DNA of 64,000 bases from Qipengyuania gaetbuli (GTDB lineage: Bacteria; Pseudomonadota; Alphaproteobacteria; Sphingomonadales; Sphingomonadaceae), in the NCBI RefSeq assembly GCF_009827315.1, contig NZ_WTYF01000004.1:310001-374000 (forward strand), in the 5' to 3' direction. Below the pieces are notes generated by a model, which did not search any database, was not told where the DNA came from, and was given only the letters and a program-made list of their open reading frames with translations. Both the position numbers and the translations under genes were made by a program. Of the stretch, positions 29,560-39,189 are shown piece by piece; within the stretch, counting starts at the first letter, position 1, and each line of letters opens with the position of its first letter.

Positions 29560-30522
29560 TCACGCCTGCTTGCCCGCAAGCTTGTCGGTCGCCCGTACCA
29601 AGCCGTCGACGATCCCGGGTTCACCCGCGCTGTGACCAGCATCGTGGACGATCCACAATTCGGCTTCGGGCCAGGCTTTCTTCAGTTCCCATGCGCTCGT
29701 CGGCGGAGTGCAGATGTCATGACGGCCCTGCACGATGATGCCGGGGATATGCTTGATCCGGTCGACGTTCCTGATGAGCTGCGCCTCTTCGAGGAAGAAA
29801 TCCTCGAGGAAGAAACGGGCACAGATGCGTGCAAACGGCACAGCCTTGGCCGGGTCGGCAAAACTGTCGAGTAGTTTTTCGTCCGGCAGCAGGGTGGCGA
29901 CATTGCCTTCCCACAGCGACCATTCCCGCGCGGCTGCAAGGCGGGTCGCTTCGTCGGCGCTGGTGAGCCGGTCGTAATAGGCTTGCACCAGGTCGCCCCG
30001 CTCGGCCTCGGGGATTAGCCCGGTAAAGTCGTCCCATTGCTCGGCCATGATCTCGCTGGCGCCGTAGCTGTAGAGCCAGTGCTTCTCCTTCTGGCGGGCC
30101 AGGAACACACCGCGCAGGACGATCTCGCTGGTGCGTTCGGGATGGGTCTGGGCATAGGCGAGGGCGAGCGTTGCGCCCCAGCTGCCACCGAAGACCTGCC
30201 ATGTGTCATGGCCACACATTTCACGGAGACGCTCGATATCGGCAACGATACGCCAAGTGTCGTTATGCTCGATTTCGGCGAAGGGCAGCGACTTGCCGCA
30301 GCCGCGCTGGTCGAAGAGCAGCACGTCGTAGAGTTCGGGATCCCATTGGCGACGGTGGTCGGGGCTCATCCCGCCGCCCGGGCCGCCGTGCAGGAATACG
30401 GCCGGTTTCGCACCCGGCGTTCCGACCCGTTCGTAATAGAGCGAATGGCCTTCGCCGACATCGAGCATCCCGGTCTCGTAGGGTTCGATCTCGGGGTAGA
30501 GGGTGCGGCGTTCGTTACTCAT
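29560..30522 (-). CDS. pip: Proline iminopeptidase
   Basis: Alpha/beta-hydrolase (peptidase S33) that removes N-terminal proline from peptides, 320 aa. Visible elements are the oxyanion motif HGGPGGG (residues 45-51), the DQRGCGKS segment (71-78), the nucleophile elbow GGSWGATLA with Ser114, and the C-terminal HDICTPP and DAGHS carrying Asp and His. The ATG at 30522 has GGAAGG nine bases upstream and overlaps the end of the upstream lipoprotein gene by 8 bases. It sits inside the trp gene run. Confidence 0.93.
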   Translation of the reverse strand: MSNERRTLYPEIEPYETGMLDVGEGHSLYYERVGTPGAKPAVFLHGGPGGGMSPDHRRQWDPELYDVLLFDQRGCGKSLPFAEIEHNDTWRIVADIERLREMCGHDTWQVFGGSWGATLALAYAQTHPERTSEIVLRGVFLARQKEKHWLYSYGASEIMAEQWDDFTGLIPEAERGDLVQAYYDRLTSADEATRLAAAREWSLWEGNVATLLPDEKLLDSFADPAKAVPFARICARFFLEDFFLEEAQLIRNVDRIKHIPGIIVQGRHDICTPPTSAWELKKAWPEAELWIVHDAGHSAGEPGIVDGLVRATDKLAGKQA

Positions 30523-31357
30523 CGTCTGCAACCTTCCGTTCCACCAGCACGATAGGACCGATGGGTGCGCCCGTATCGAGGCGATCTGTCGCGGGGTTCC
30601 ACAGGCCCGACACGCTCCCGTCGAGATAAAGCGCGTTCTTCACGCTCAATTCGTCGCGGAAGAAGCGGGCTAGCTTGCCGAACGAAATCGGCGCGTTCGA
30701 GATGACGAAATGCGCCCTGCCGCGATCGTCCACGCCGACGCCGTTCCGGATCGAGCGCGCATGCCCATCCTGCGTGATTTCCGGGTGAAGCTTCCCGCCG
30801 ACGACCAGCATCGGTCCCGACTGGGTGCCGAATTCGGGGCGATCGGCGACATTGGCGAGGAAGTCGTCAGTGGTGCGGATTTCCCACTTGTCACCCGTGC
30901 CGAAGAAGACGCCGTTCGGCTTCATGTGGAAGTTGCCCTCACCGTCGGCGGTGTTGAGCGTCTTCAGCCGCTCCGAACCGCTGACGAAATAGCCGATCGG
31001 CTGCCCTTCATCGTCATACATCCCGGCATTCATGGCGAAGGCCACGGTCGCGGGATCGCGGGTGCCGGAGAAGGCCGTCAGGCTGCGGAAAGGACCTTGC
31101 CCCTCCGGCCCGAGGACCATTGCGACCCGGTGACGGGAAGGCACGGCAAGACAGTGGGTCAGCGAGGTATTCTCGAAGATGATCGAGCGGCAGGCACTTT
31201 CTACCTGGCTTGCCACCGACGGGGCATCGCTGGCTGCAGCCGTCGGCGTGGCTCCGGCCTGGCCGTCGATGCGCGTGCGTGTGACCGGTTCGCCGGCCTG
31301 CGGCGGTTCGCATGCACTAAGAAGGAGGAGGGTAATTGCGACCGAAAAGTACTTCAT
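30515..31357 (-). CDS. Lipoprotein with phosphodiester glycosidase (NAGPA/DUF2233) domain
   Basis: 280 aa. The start at 31357 gives a lipoprotein signal: MKYFSV, a hydrophobic stretch and the lipobox LLSAC with Cys about residue 16. After a low-complexity linker, residues 80-275 match the phosphodiester glycosidase family (AFAMNAGMYDDEGQPIGYFV, NFHMKPNGVFFG, TQSGPMLVVGGKLHP, KNALYLDGSVSGLW). Relatives remove GlcNAc from phosphodiesters; the substrate here is unknown. The start overlaps the trpE stop by 4 bases, which places it in the trp transcript. Confidence 0.8.
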   Translation of the reverse strand: MKYFSVAITLLLLSACEPPQAGEPVTRTRIDGQAGATPTAAASDAPSVASQVESACRSIIFENTSLTHCLAVPSRHRVAMVLGPEGQGPFRSLTAFSGTRDPATVAFAMNAGMYDDEGQPIGYFVSGSERLKTLNTADGEGNFHMKPNGVFFGTGDKWEIRTTDDFLANVADRPEFGTQSGPMLVVGGKLHPEITQDGHARSIRNGVGVDDRGRAHFVISNAPISFGKLARFFRDELSVKNALYLDGSVSGLWNPATDRLDTGAPIGPIVLVERKVADDE

Positions 31358-32868
31358 TGTCCGTAACCGGGTTCCTGGGCAATGCGGACGGCTTCCTTGG
31401 CAGCCGCGAACAGAGCGCCAGCCTTGGCCTCGCATTCGCGTTGCTCGTAGGCGGGATCGCTGTCTGCGACGATTCCCGCACCTGCCTGCACATGCATGAG
31501 GCCATCCTTTAGGACGGCAGTGCGCAAGACGATACAACTATCGAGCGATCCATCGGGCGCAAAATAGCCGACACCGCCGGCATAGGGACCGCGCTTGGCC
31601 GGTTCGAGTTCGGCGATGATCTGGCAGGCCCTGATCTTGGGTGCGCCGCTGACCGTTCCGGCGGGAAAGCCCGCGAACAGCGCGTCGAGCGCATCGCATT
31701 CGGTATCGAGCTTGCCGACCACGTTGCTGACGATGTGCATCACGTGACTGTAGCGTTCGACGGTGAAGCTGTCGGTCACCTCTACCGTGCCGCTTTGCGC
31801 GACACGGCCCACGTCGTTGCGCCCTAGGTCGAGCAGCATGAGGTGTTCGGCCCGTTCTTTCGGGTCTGCCAGCAGCGATGCCTCTGCTTCGCGATCCGCT
31901 GCAGGTGTCGCGCCGCGTGGGCTTGTACCGGCAATGGGGCGGATAGTGACCTGCTCGTCGCGCACGCGGACGAGGATTTCGGGGCTCGATCCGACGATGG
32001 CAAAACCCGGAAGGTCGAGGAAATAGAGGAAAGGCGAGGGGTTCACCCGCCGCAGGGCGCGGTAGAGAGCGATCGGCGGCAGCTCGAACGGCGTCGTGAA
32101 GCGCTGCGAGAGTACGACCTGGAAGATATCGCCCGCGGCAATGTACTCCTTGGCCGCATCAACCATGCTTGCGAATTGTTCGCGCGGCATGGTGGGCTGC
32201 GGGTCGCATGACGAAAGCGCGCCGGGCGTCTCCGTCTGGACCGGTACCGCCGACGAAAGGCGGGCCAGCGCGCTATCGATCCGATCCGCCGCTGCCGCCA
32301 GCGCGGCGTCGATGCTGGTGTCCGAAGGCCATATCGGCGCGATGCAGAAGAGCTGCTCCGTCAGATTGTCGAACACGAGCAGCAGGGTCGGACGCACGAA
32401 CAGCATGTCCGGCACATCGATCGCGCTTTCGCCTGCAGCCGGAAGCTTCTCGACCAGCCCGATGGTCTCGTAGCCGAAATAGCCCACGAGGCAGGCCAGT
32501 GCGGGCGGCAATTCTTCGGGCACGTCGATCCGGCATTCGGCAAGGAGGTTGCGCAAGGCGGCGAGCGTATCGTCCTCGCAGCCTTCAAACGCATCGCGAG
32601 AATACTGCCAGCGGCGGTTGATAGCCGCCGTGTTGCCGTCTGCGCGGAACACGAGATCGGGGTCGAGGCCGATCAGGCTGTAGCGTCCCCGGACCTCGCC
32701 GCCCTCGACCGATTCCAGCAGGAAATCTCCGCGCCCTTCCTCGATCAGGCGCAGGCCGGCCCCGACCGGGGTTACCGTGTCGGAGACGATCTTGCGCCAG
32801 ACGAGGGCAGGTTGCCCTGCTGCAAGAGCCCTACGTGCCCGGTCGGACCCTTCTAGCGATGGTCCCAA
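31354..32868 (-). CDS. trpE: Anthranilate synthase component I
   Basis: Chorismate to anthranilate, first step of tryptophan synthesis, 504 aa. The C-terminal chorismate-binding domain shows IAGTSPRGATPAADREAEAS, LLDLGRNDVGRV and the FPAGTVSGAPKIRACQIIAEL segment. I chose the TTG at 32868 because GAGG lies six bases upstream and just past the ppiD stop; the upstream in-frame codons are antisense-like and have no start with a ribosome site. No leader peptide or attenuator is visible in the 8-base gap to the upstream gene. Confidence 0.92.
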   Translation of the reverse strand: MGPSLEGSDRARRALAAGQPALVWRKIVSDTVTPVGAGLRLIEEGRGDFLLESVEGGEVRGRYSLIGLDPDLVFRADGNTAAINRRWQYSRDAFEGCEDDTLAALRNLLAECRIDVPEELPPALACLVGYFGYETIGLVEKLPAAGESAIDVPDMLFVRPTLLLVFDNLTEQLFCIAPIWPSDTSIDAALAAAADRIDSALARLSSAVPVQTETPGALSSCDPQPTMPREQFASMVDAAKEYIAAGDIFQVVLSQRFTTPFELPPIALYRALRRVNPSPFLYFLDLPGFAIVGSSPEILVRVRDEQVTIRPIAGTSPRGATPAADREAEASLLADPKERAEHLMLLDLGRNDVGRVAQSGTVEVTDSFTVERYSHVMHIVSNVVGKLDTECDALDALFAGFPAGTVSGAPKIRACQIIAELEPAKRGPYAGGVGYFAPDGSLDSCIVLRTAVLKDGLMHVQAGAGIVADSDPAYEQRECEAKAGALFAAAKEAVRIAQEPGYGQ

Positions 32869-32876
32869 GGCGAACC

Positions 32877-34814
32877 TCAGTTCGTCTCGCCGAGCAACTG
32901 GCGGCGAACCGCGGCAATTGCATCGGGATTGCGCTCGACGCCGACTTCGGCGCGCATGGCGGCCAGCATCTGCTGCGAATATTCCGCGGTCCAGCCCTGT
33001 GCGATCTGGAGCAGTGCCTGCTGCACCAGCGGGTCGTTTTCTTCGAGCTGGCCGAGCGAGATGTCTTCGAGCGACACGACGAACCAACCCTGGTCGCCAT
33101 TCCCCTTGAGCTTCTTCGTCGAGCCTTCGGCCATAGCGAACATCAGCGCGATCGGCGCAGGCACGCTGGTATTGCCGAGGCGTGCGAGTTCCTCGCGGCT
33201 GAGGTTCACGGCTTCAGGCGCGGGGAGGGCAACCTTCTCTGCTGCCATTGCTGCAGCGAGACTCTGTCCTCCCTGGACACGCTTGAGGACGCGATCTGCC
33301 GCAGCCCTTGCACCTTCGTTACCGCGCGAGCGGCGCCATTCGGCGATCACGTTCTCCCGGATTTCGGCGAGCGGGGCGACCGAGGAGGGGGTGATCGACG
33401 AGACTTCGTAAAGCAGGAAGTTCTGGCCGTCGGGCAGGGCAGCGATCTCGGGTTCGCCTTCTTCGATCTGGAATGCGAAATCGAGCGTCGATGCCACCAG
33501 TTCGGGCGCACGTTGGGCGGTTCCGTAAACGAAGCCAGAAGCGGTGAGAGGCTGCGTTGCCACGACCTCGAGGTCGAGCTCTTCCGCCACTGCGGTAAGC
33601 GAAGCACCATCGGCGAGGCGGTCCTCGATCGTAGTAGCCAGTTCGGCGATACCGCGCTGGCGGTTGCGTTCGCGAAGCACGTCGGCGATTTCGCCGCGAA
33701 CGCTCGCAACGGTCTTTGCGGGAACCTGTGTCACGTCGTCGACACGGGCGATGTGCCAGCCGAGCGGGCTGCGCGCAGGTGCGGTCAGGCCGCCCTCGGA
33801 TGCTGAGAAATAGGCATCGGCGACAGCGGCGCTGGCCTGTTCGCGAACATTGTCGCGTTCCTGGTCCGACAGTTCGGCCGTACGGAAGCCAGCTTCTGCG
33901 GCCGCTGCGGCGAAGCTCTGGCCGCCGCGGACGCGGTTGGCGATGGCTTCGGCGCCCTGCCGGGTGGCGACGATGACCTGCGTGAAATCACGGGTTTCGC
34001 GGGCCGCGTAGTTTTCCGCGTTTTCCTTGAAGTAGGCCGCGATCTGGGCGTCATCGGGCTCGATGCTTTCGCCCAGGGCCTCGCTGCCGAAGGTCGCATA
34101 GCGCAGCGTGCGCCGCTCGGGGCGGACGAAGCGCGACTGGTTGTCAGCGTAGAACTTCTGGAGCTGGGCGTCGGTGGGCGCACCGGTCGGAGCGAAGGCA
34201 GCGGCCGAAATCACGGCGACCGAACCGCGGCGGCGCTCCTTGAACGTGCGGGCATAGGTCCGGGCAATGGAATCGGGGACCTTCGCGCCGTAGGCAGCCG
34301 GGATGATCGACTGGCGGAAGAACAGCGACGTGCGGATCTGGCTGCGCAGCTGCGCGTCGGTCAGGCTCTGGGTCTGGAGGAAGGCCTGATAGGCTGCTTC
34401 CTCGAAATCGCCGCTGGGGCCACGGGCGCCGGGAATCTGGCGGATTTCGCTGTTGACGAGGTTGCGACCTGCCCGAAGTCCGTTTTCCTCGCCCCAAGCA
34501 ACCAGGACGAAGCGGTCGATCAGGCCGTCGAGGATTTCGTCGAGCCCGTTGTCTGCCAGCAGCGTCTGGATGGTCGCGTCGGGGTTGCCCTGGCGCGCCT
34601 GGCGCAATGCCTCGGCCGCGCCGTCGCTTAGTTCGGCGGTCGAGATCTTCTCGCTACCGACCACTGCGACACGGTCGCCGCCTGCAACGCCGCCGAATGC
34701 GCCGGTGCTGGACACGTCCATGCTGGCGAAAGCGAAGCCGATCAGGCCGAGAAATGCGAGGGCGATGGCAAGGCCGACCTTCGTCTTGAAGAAATTCCGG
34801 AAAAAGGTGAGCAT
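32877..34814 (-). CDS. ppiD: Peptidyl-prolyl isomerase, PpiD/SurA-like, membrane-anchored
   Basis: 645 aa. The N-terminal MLTFFRNFFKTKVGLAIALA anchor (one transmembrane segment, residues 11-31) places the rest in the periplasm. It is followed by a SurA-type chaperone region (SEKISTAELSDGAAEALRQA) and a parvulin-like domain near residues 240-370 (APARSPLGWHIARVDDV). It helps fold proteins emerging from the Sec channel. The ATG at 34814 was chosen because the 22 upstream codons precede the membrane anchor without any family feature. It is first in the trpE transcription unit. Confidence 0.9.
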   Translation of the reverse strand: MLTFFRNFFKTKVGLAIALAFLGLIGFAFASMDVSSTGAFGGVAGGDRVAVVGSEKISTAELSDGAAEALRQARQGNPDATIQTLLADNGLDEILDGLIDRFVLVAWGEENGLRAGRNLVNSEIRQIPGARGPSGDFEEAAYQAFLQTQSLTDAQLRSQIRTSLFFRQSIIPAAYGAKVPDSIARTYARTFKERRRGSVAVISAAAFAPTGAPTDAQLQKFYADNQSRFVRPERRTLRYATFGSEALGESIEPDDAQIAAYFKENAENYAARETRDFTQVIVATRQGAEAIANRVRGGQSFAAAAAEAGFRTAELSDQERDNVREQASAAVADAYFSASEGGLTAPARSPLGWHIARVDDVTQVPAKTVASVRGEIADVLRERNRQRGIAELATTIEDRLADGASLTAVAEELDLEVVATQPLTASGFVYGTAQRAPELVASTLDFAFQIEEGEPEIAALPDGQNFLLYEVSSITPSSVAPLAEIRENVIAEWRRSRGNEGARAAADRVLKRVQGGQSLAAAMAAEKVALPAPEAVNLSREELARLGNTSVPAPIALMFAMAEGSTKKLKGNGDQGWFVVSLEDISLGQLEENDPLVQQALLQIAQGWTAEYSQQMLAAMRAEVGVERNPDAIAAVRRQLLGETN

Positions 34815-35030
34815 GACTTGCGGTCGGGCCTCTTCAGTGCTTTGGGGGCGCCCGCTTCCGGACGGGAAGCGGTGCGACACCGGTTCGAGCAGCGCGCTTT
34901 ATCCGCCCTGCGACCTCGTCGCAACAGGTCCCGTCCGCTTTTGACGCATAAACAAGCCCACTCTGGCGATTGTCCGCTACCACCCTATATAGCGCCCGCC
35001 GGATACGACATTACGTGACAGGAAATAACC

Positions 35031-35792
35031 ATGGCCGAACGGCCTTATATCGTTGGCAACTGGAAGATGAACGGTACGCGCGCAATGCTCAGCGAAGCGC
35101 GCGCGATCGATCGCGCTGCACAGCGCTACATGAAGGCGGAAGTGGCCGTAGCCCCGCCGTACACGCTTATTCACGCCGTCCACCGCGAAGCCGAACAGAT
35201 CGGAATCGGTGCGCAGGACTGCCATCCCGGCGCAGAAGGTGCGCACACCGGCGACATCTCGGCATCCATGCTGGCGGACGCTGGGGCAAAGTTCGTCATT
35301 CTCGGCCATAGCGAGCGCCGCGGCGCCCATGGCGAATCGAACGACCTCATCAACGCCAAGATCGAAAGCGCGCTCGAAGCGGGCCTGCGTATCATCCTGT
35401 GCTGCGGCGAAAGCCTTGAGCTTCGCGATGCCGGGAAGGCCGAGGAGTTCGTGCTCGGCCAGCTTCGCGCAAGCCTCCCCAAGATCGAGGACGCTGCCGA
35501 ACGCCTGACGGTCGCCTATGAACCGCTCTGGGCGATCGGAACAGGTCGCACAGCAACCGTGGAAGACATCGAGGCGATGCACGCGGCAATCCGCAAGCTG
35601 CTCGACGAAACCTATGGCGAAGAGCATTCCTCGCAGGTCCGTATTCTCTACGGCGGCTCCGTGAACGCAGACAATGCCCGGGAAATCCTGTCGACTCCCG
35701 AAGTCGGTGGTGCGCTGGTCGGCGGGGCGAGCCTGTCGGCCGAAAGCTTCCTGGGTATCGTTGTGGCCGCTTCGGAAGCCGAAGAAGCCTGA
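35031..35792 (+). CDS. tpiA: Triosephosphate isomerase
   Basis: Interconverts dihydroxyacetone phosphate and glyceraldehyde 3-phosphate, 253 aa. Catalytic residues are visible: Lys in VGNWKMNG (about residue 12), His in FVILGHSERR (about residue 95) and Glu in VAYEPLWAIGTG (about residue 166), with the phosphate motif YGGSVN near residue 207. It is divergent from ppiD across a 216-bp gap, in which I see a TATATA-like element at about 34984 but no confident -35 partner. Confidence 0.97.
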   Translation: MAERPYIVGNWKMNGTRAMLSEARAIDRAAQRYMKAEVAVAPPYTLIHAVHREAEQIGIGAQDCHPGAEGAHTGDISASMLADAGAKFVILGHSERRGAHGESNDLINAKIESALEAGLRIILCCGESLELRDAGKAEEFVLGQLRASLPKIEDAAERLTVAYEPLWAIGTGRTATVEDIEAMHAAIRKLLDETYGEEHSSQVRILYGGSVNADNAREILSTPEVGGALVGGASLSAESFLGIVVAASEAEEA

Positions 35793-35868
35793 TTTTCGCA
35801 CACCTTGCCGTAGCGCCGTCTGACGCCTAGATGCGGCCCACCAGTTTATTCGATAGAGCTAGCAACCG

Positions 35869-36237
35869 ATGTTCCTCTTCCTCACTGTCGTCCAGGCGAT
35901 CGTCGCCGCTGCCCTCGTCGGCGTCATTCTCATGCAGCGCAGCGAAGGCGGCGGTCTTGGCATCGGCGGCAGCCCCTCCGGCATGCTCAGCGCCCGCGGC
36001 GCGGCCGATTTCCTCACCCGTTCGACCAAGTGGCTGGCGGTGGCTTTCGTGATCCTGTCGATTGCGCTGGCTGCGATGGCTGTCGAGGGAGTGGGAACGG
36101 GCGGTGTCGAATCGACGCTGGATCGTTCGGTCACTCCGGCCGAGCCGGTCGACCCGCTGGGCGGTCCGGGTGCGGCACCTGCAGCAGCTCCGGCTCCGGC
36201 AGAGCCTGCTCCGGCTGCCGATCCGCTCGCCGAATAA
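35869..36237 (+). CDS. secG: Preprotein translocase subunit SecG
   Basis: Small auxiliary subunit of the SecYEG channel, 122 aa. Two transmembrane segments (about residues 2-22 and 54-73) enclose the conserved loop LMQRSEGGGLGIGGSPSGM and the ARGAADFLTRSTKWLA segment. The C-terminal 40 residues are rich in Ala and Pro, as often seen in alphaproteobacterial SecG. The gene precedes pyrG, an arrangement common in the class. Confidence 0.94.
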   Translation: MFLFLTVVQAIVAAALVGVILMQRSEGGGLGIGGSPSGMLSARGAADFLTRSTKWLAVAFVILSIALAAMAVEGVGTGGVESTLDRSVTPAEPVDPLGGPGAAPAAAPAPAEPAPAADPLAE

Positions 36238-36274
36238 GCCTCAAATCTTCGCCCTTCCTCAGGCGTCTGTGGAC

Positions 36275-36298
36275 GACGCGCGCTTTGGCGCGTCTTTA
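36275..36298 (+). terminator. Probable terminator after secG
   Basis: A 7-bp GC-rich stem (36275-36281 with 36288-36294) with a six-base loop, followed by TTTATCC. The T tract is short, so it may only attenuate read-through into pyrG. Confidence 0.55.
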
Positions 36299-36340
36299 TC
36301 CTTGCGCCGACTCACCCCCCACGCTTAAGGCCCGACTCCC

Positions 36341-37975
<1,635 letters not shown>

Positions 37976-38052
37976 ATTTTTTTTCACGTCGCCCACAGGC
38001 GTAAACGATTGTTTTCGCTAAGGCCGATTTGCCGGTTTTGTACCAGCGCGAC

Positions 38053-38095
38053 AGAGCGCGGAGTCCCTAGGGATTCCGCGCTCTTTATCTTTTGT
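38053..38095 (+). terminator. Strong Rho-independent terminator downstream of pyrG
   Basis: A perfect 10-bp stem (38053-38062 with 38075-38084). Its 12-base loop contains the self-complementary TCCCTAGGGA. It is followed by a T-rich tail (TTTATCTTTTGTT). It probably ends the secG-pyrG transcript. Confidence 0.85.
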
Positions 38096-38285
38096 TGCAT
38101 TTAATGCAGACCGACCCCGGATCAGTGGTGATAGGTCACTGAATTTACGAAACTACACTGCGCCAGCCGGTGGTGGGCTTGCCTCGAACCCGATCGTCTT
38201 CTGCGACCCGGACGGTCGAATTTGGGGCTTGGCGGCGCTAGTCGTCGCGAGGGCGGTGCCTTAGGGCGCCGCCCTCTTTAGTTTC
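38096..38285 (+). ncRNA. Candidate small RNA between two plus-strand terminators
   Basis: No protein-coding frame is supported here, yet a second plus-strand terminator ends the stretch although pyrG has already been terminated upstream. Within it are an inverted repeat TCAGTG...CACTGA (38122-38142) and a longer fold. In that fold, CGCCAGCC (38161-38168) can pair with 38226-38234, and GATCGTC (38192-38198) pairs with GACGGTC (38211-38217) around a 12-base loop. This suggests a structured RNA of up to about 190 nt. I cannot assign it to a known family and see no confident promoter. Confidence 0.4.
38249..38285 (+). terminator. Orphan Rho-independent terminator, plus strand
   Basis: A 12-bp stem including one G-T pair (38249-38260 with 38265-38276), TTAG loop, then TTTAGTTT. 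The T tract is only on the plus-strand side, so it does not serve the minus-strand hsp20 gene that ends at 38295. Confidence 0.75.
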
Positions 38286-38294
38286 AGGGCCTTG

Positions 38295-38759
38295 TCAGGC
38301 AGCTTCGCTGTCGTCGCCCTTGACGATTTCCAGGGGTTTCTGTCCGCCGATCGAGATCTTCTTCGGCTTCATCGCCTCGGGAACTTCGCGCAGCAGGTCG
38401 ATGACCAGCATGCCGTCCCTGAGGTCTGCGTTTTCTACGCGGACATAATCCGCCAGGTCGAAGCGGCGCTCGAACCCGCGATTGGCGATGCCGACATGCA
38501 GCATTTCGCCTTCGGGCTGGTCGTCGCGCTTGCGGCCCTGGATCACCAGCAGGTTCTGCTGGGCCGTGATATCGAGGTCTTCGGGGCGGAAGCCCGCGAC
38601 CGCCAGCGTGATGCGATATTCATCGTCACCGCGGCGCTCGATATTGAACGGGGGGTAGTTGTCGCCGCCCGCATTGCGTGCCTGGCGTTCCATCAGGTCG
38701 AACAGGCGGTCGAAGCCGACGGTAGAACGGCGATAGGGGGTAGTGTCGAAACGGTTCAT
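38295..38759 (-). CDS. Small heat-shock protein, Hsp20 family
   Basis: ATP-independent holdase chaperone, 154 aa. The alpha-crystallin domain spans about residues 35-135 (YPPFNIERRGDDEYRITLAV at its start, AGFRPEDLDITAQQNLLVIQ next, then the GIANRGFERRFDLADYV strand). The N-terminal FDRLFDLMERQA is typical of the IbpA/HspA group. The ATG at 38759 (MNRFDTTPYRR) has AGAGGA upstream. That ribosome site lies in a ROSE-like hairpin, so translation is probably temperature controlled. Confidence 0.93.
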   Translation of the reverse strand: MNRFDTTPYRRSTVGFDRLFDLMERQARNAGGDNYPPFNIERRGDDEYRITLAVAGFRPEDLDITAQQNLLVIQGRKRDDQPEGEMLHVGIANRGFERRFDLADYVRVENADLRDGMLVIDLLREVPEAMKPKKISIGGQKPLEIVKGDDSEAA

Positions 38760-38800
38760 CGAAACAAATCCTCTTCTGAGCAATTTGACATTGGGGAGCC
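38760..38800 (-). promoter_or_regulatory. ROSE-like RNA thermometer in the hsp20 leader
   Basis: On the minus strand, bases 38784-38768 read AUUGCUC-AGAA-GAGGAU. UUGCU pairs with the AGGA of the ribosome site and leaves a G opposite a G, exactly the core of ROSE elements (U-U/C-GCU against the Shine-Dalgarno). The ATG lies 8 bases beyond. An additional hairpin seems possible just upstream (GGGAG with CUCCC, about 38790-38815). ROSE elements control alphaproteobacterial small heat-shock genes. Assignment rests on base pairing seen here. Confidence 0.7.
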
Positions 38801-38925
38801 CGCAATCGGCACTCCCGAGCCCGCTGAACATCAGCCGGCACATTCAAGATAGTCGCCCGTCGGGGGCTTTCAAGCATCCCGCTGCACGGCTAGACAGCAA
38901 TGGAAAGAACAGCACGGGATCGACC

Positions 38926-39189
38926 ATGAGCCAGCCCCATATCGACATCTACACCAAGTTCGGCTGCGGCTACTGCTACCGCGCGAAGAAGCTGCTCGAC
39001 GACAAGGGCGCGGTGTATGAGGAACACGACATCACGATGGGCGGTCCCAAGCGCGATGAAATGATGGAGCGTGCGCCGCAAGCGCGCACGGTGCCGCAAA
39101 TCTTCATCGGCGATGTCTACGTTGGCGGTTCGGACGATCTCGCGGCGCTGGAACGCGCCGGCAAGCTTGATGCTCTCCTGGCCGGTTGA
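38926..39189 (+). CDS. grxC: Glutaredoxin 3
   Basis: Glutathione-dependent disulfide reductase, 87 aa. The redox motif CGYC is at residues 14-17 (KFGCGYCYRAKKLL), followed by the cis-proline segment RTVPQIFIGDVYVGGSDDLAAL. The ATG at 38926 was chosen over the longer in-frame extension, which runs across the hsp20 leader. The stop is immediately followed by the ATG of the nitrilase-family gene. Confidence 0.94.
   Translation: MSQPHIDIYTKFGCGYCYRAKKLLDDKGAVYEEHDITMGGPKRDEMMERAPQARTVPQIFIGDVYVGGSDDLAALERAGKLDALLAG

Noticed and set aside
31354-33087. trpE starting at the far upstream codon of its open frame.
   Set aside because: The first 73 codons lie opposite in frame to the end of ppiD, are Arg-rich and lack family similarity; a TTG with GAGG upstream at 32868 gives the normal length.
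34815-35030. A sigma-70 promoter for tpiA (TTGACG near 34940, TATATA near 34984).
   Set aside because: The spacing between the two elements is far too long for one promoter and no alternative pairing is convincing.
37976-37984. Run of eight T right after the pyrG stop as a terminator by itself.
   Set aside because: The preceding bases form only a weak, mismatched hairpin; the convincing terminator is at 38053-38095.
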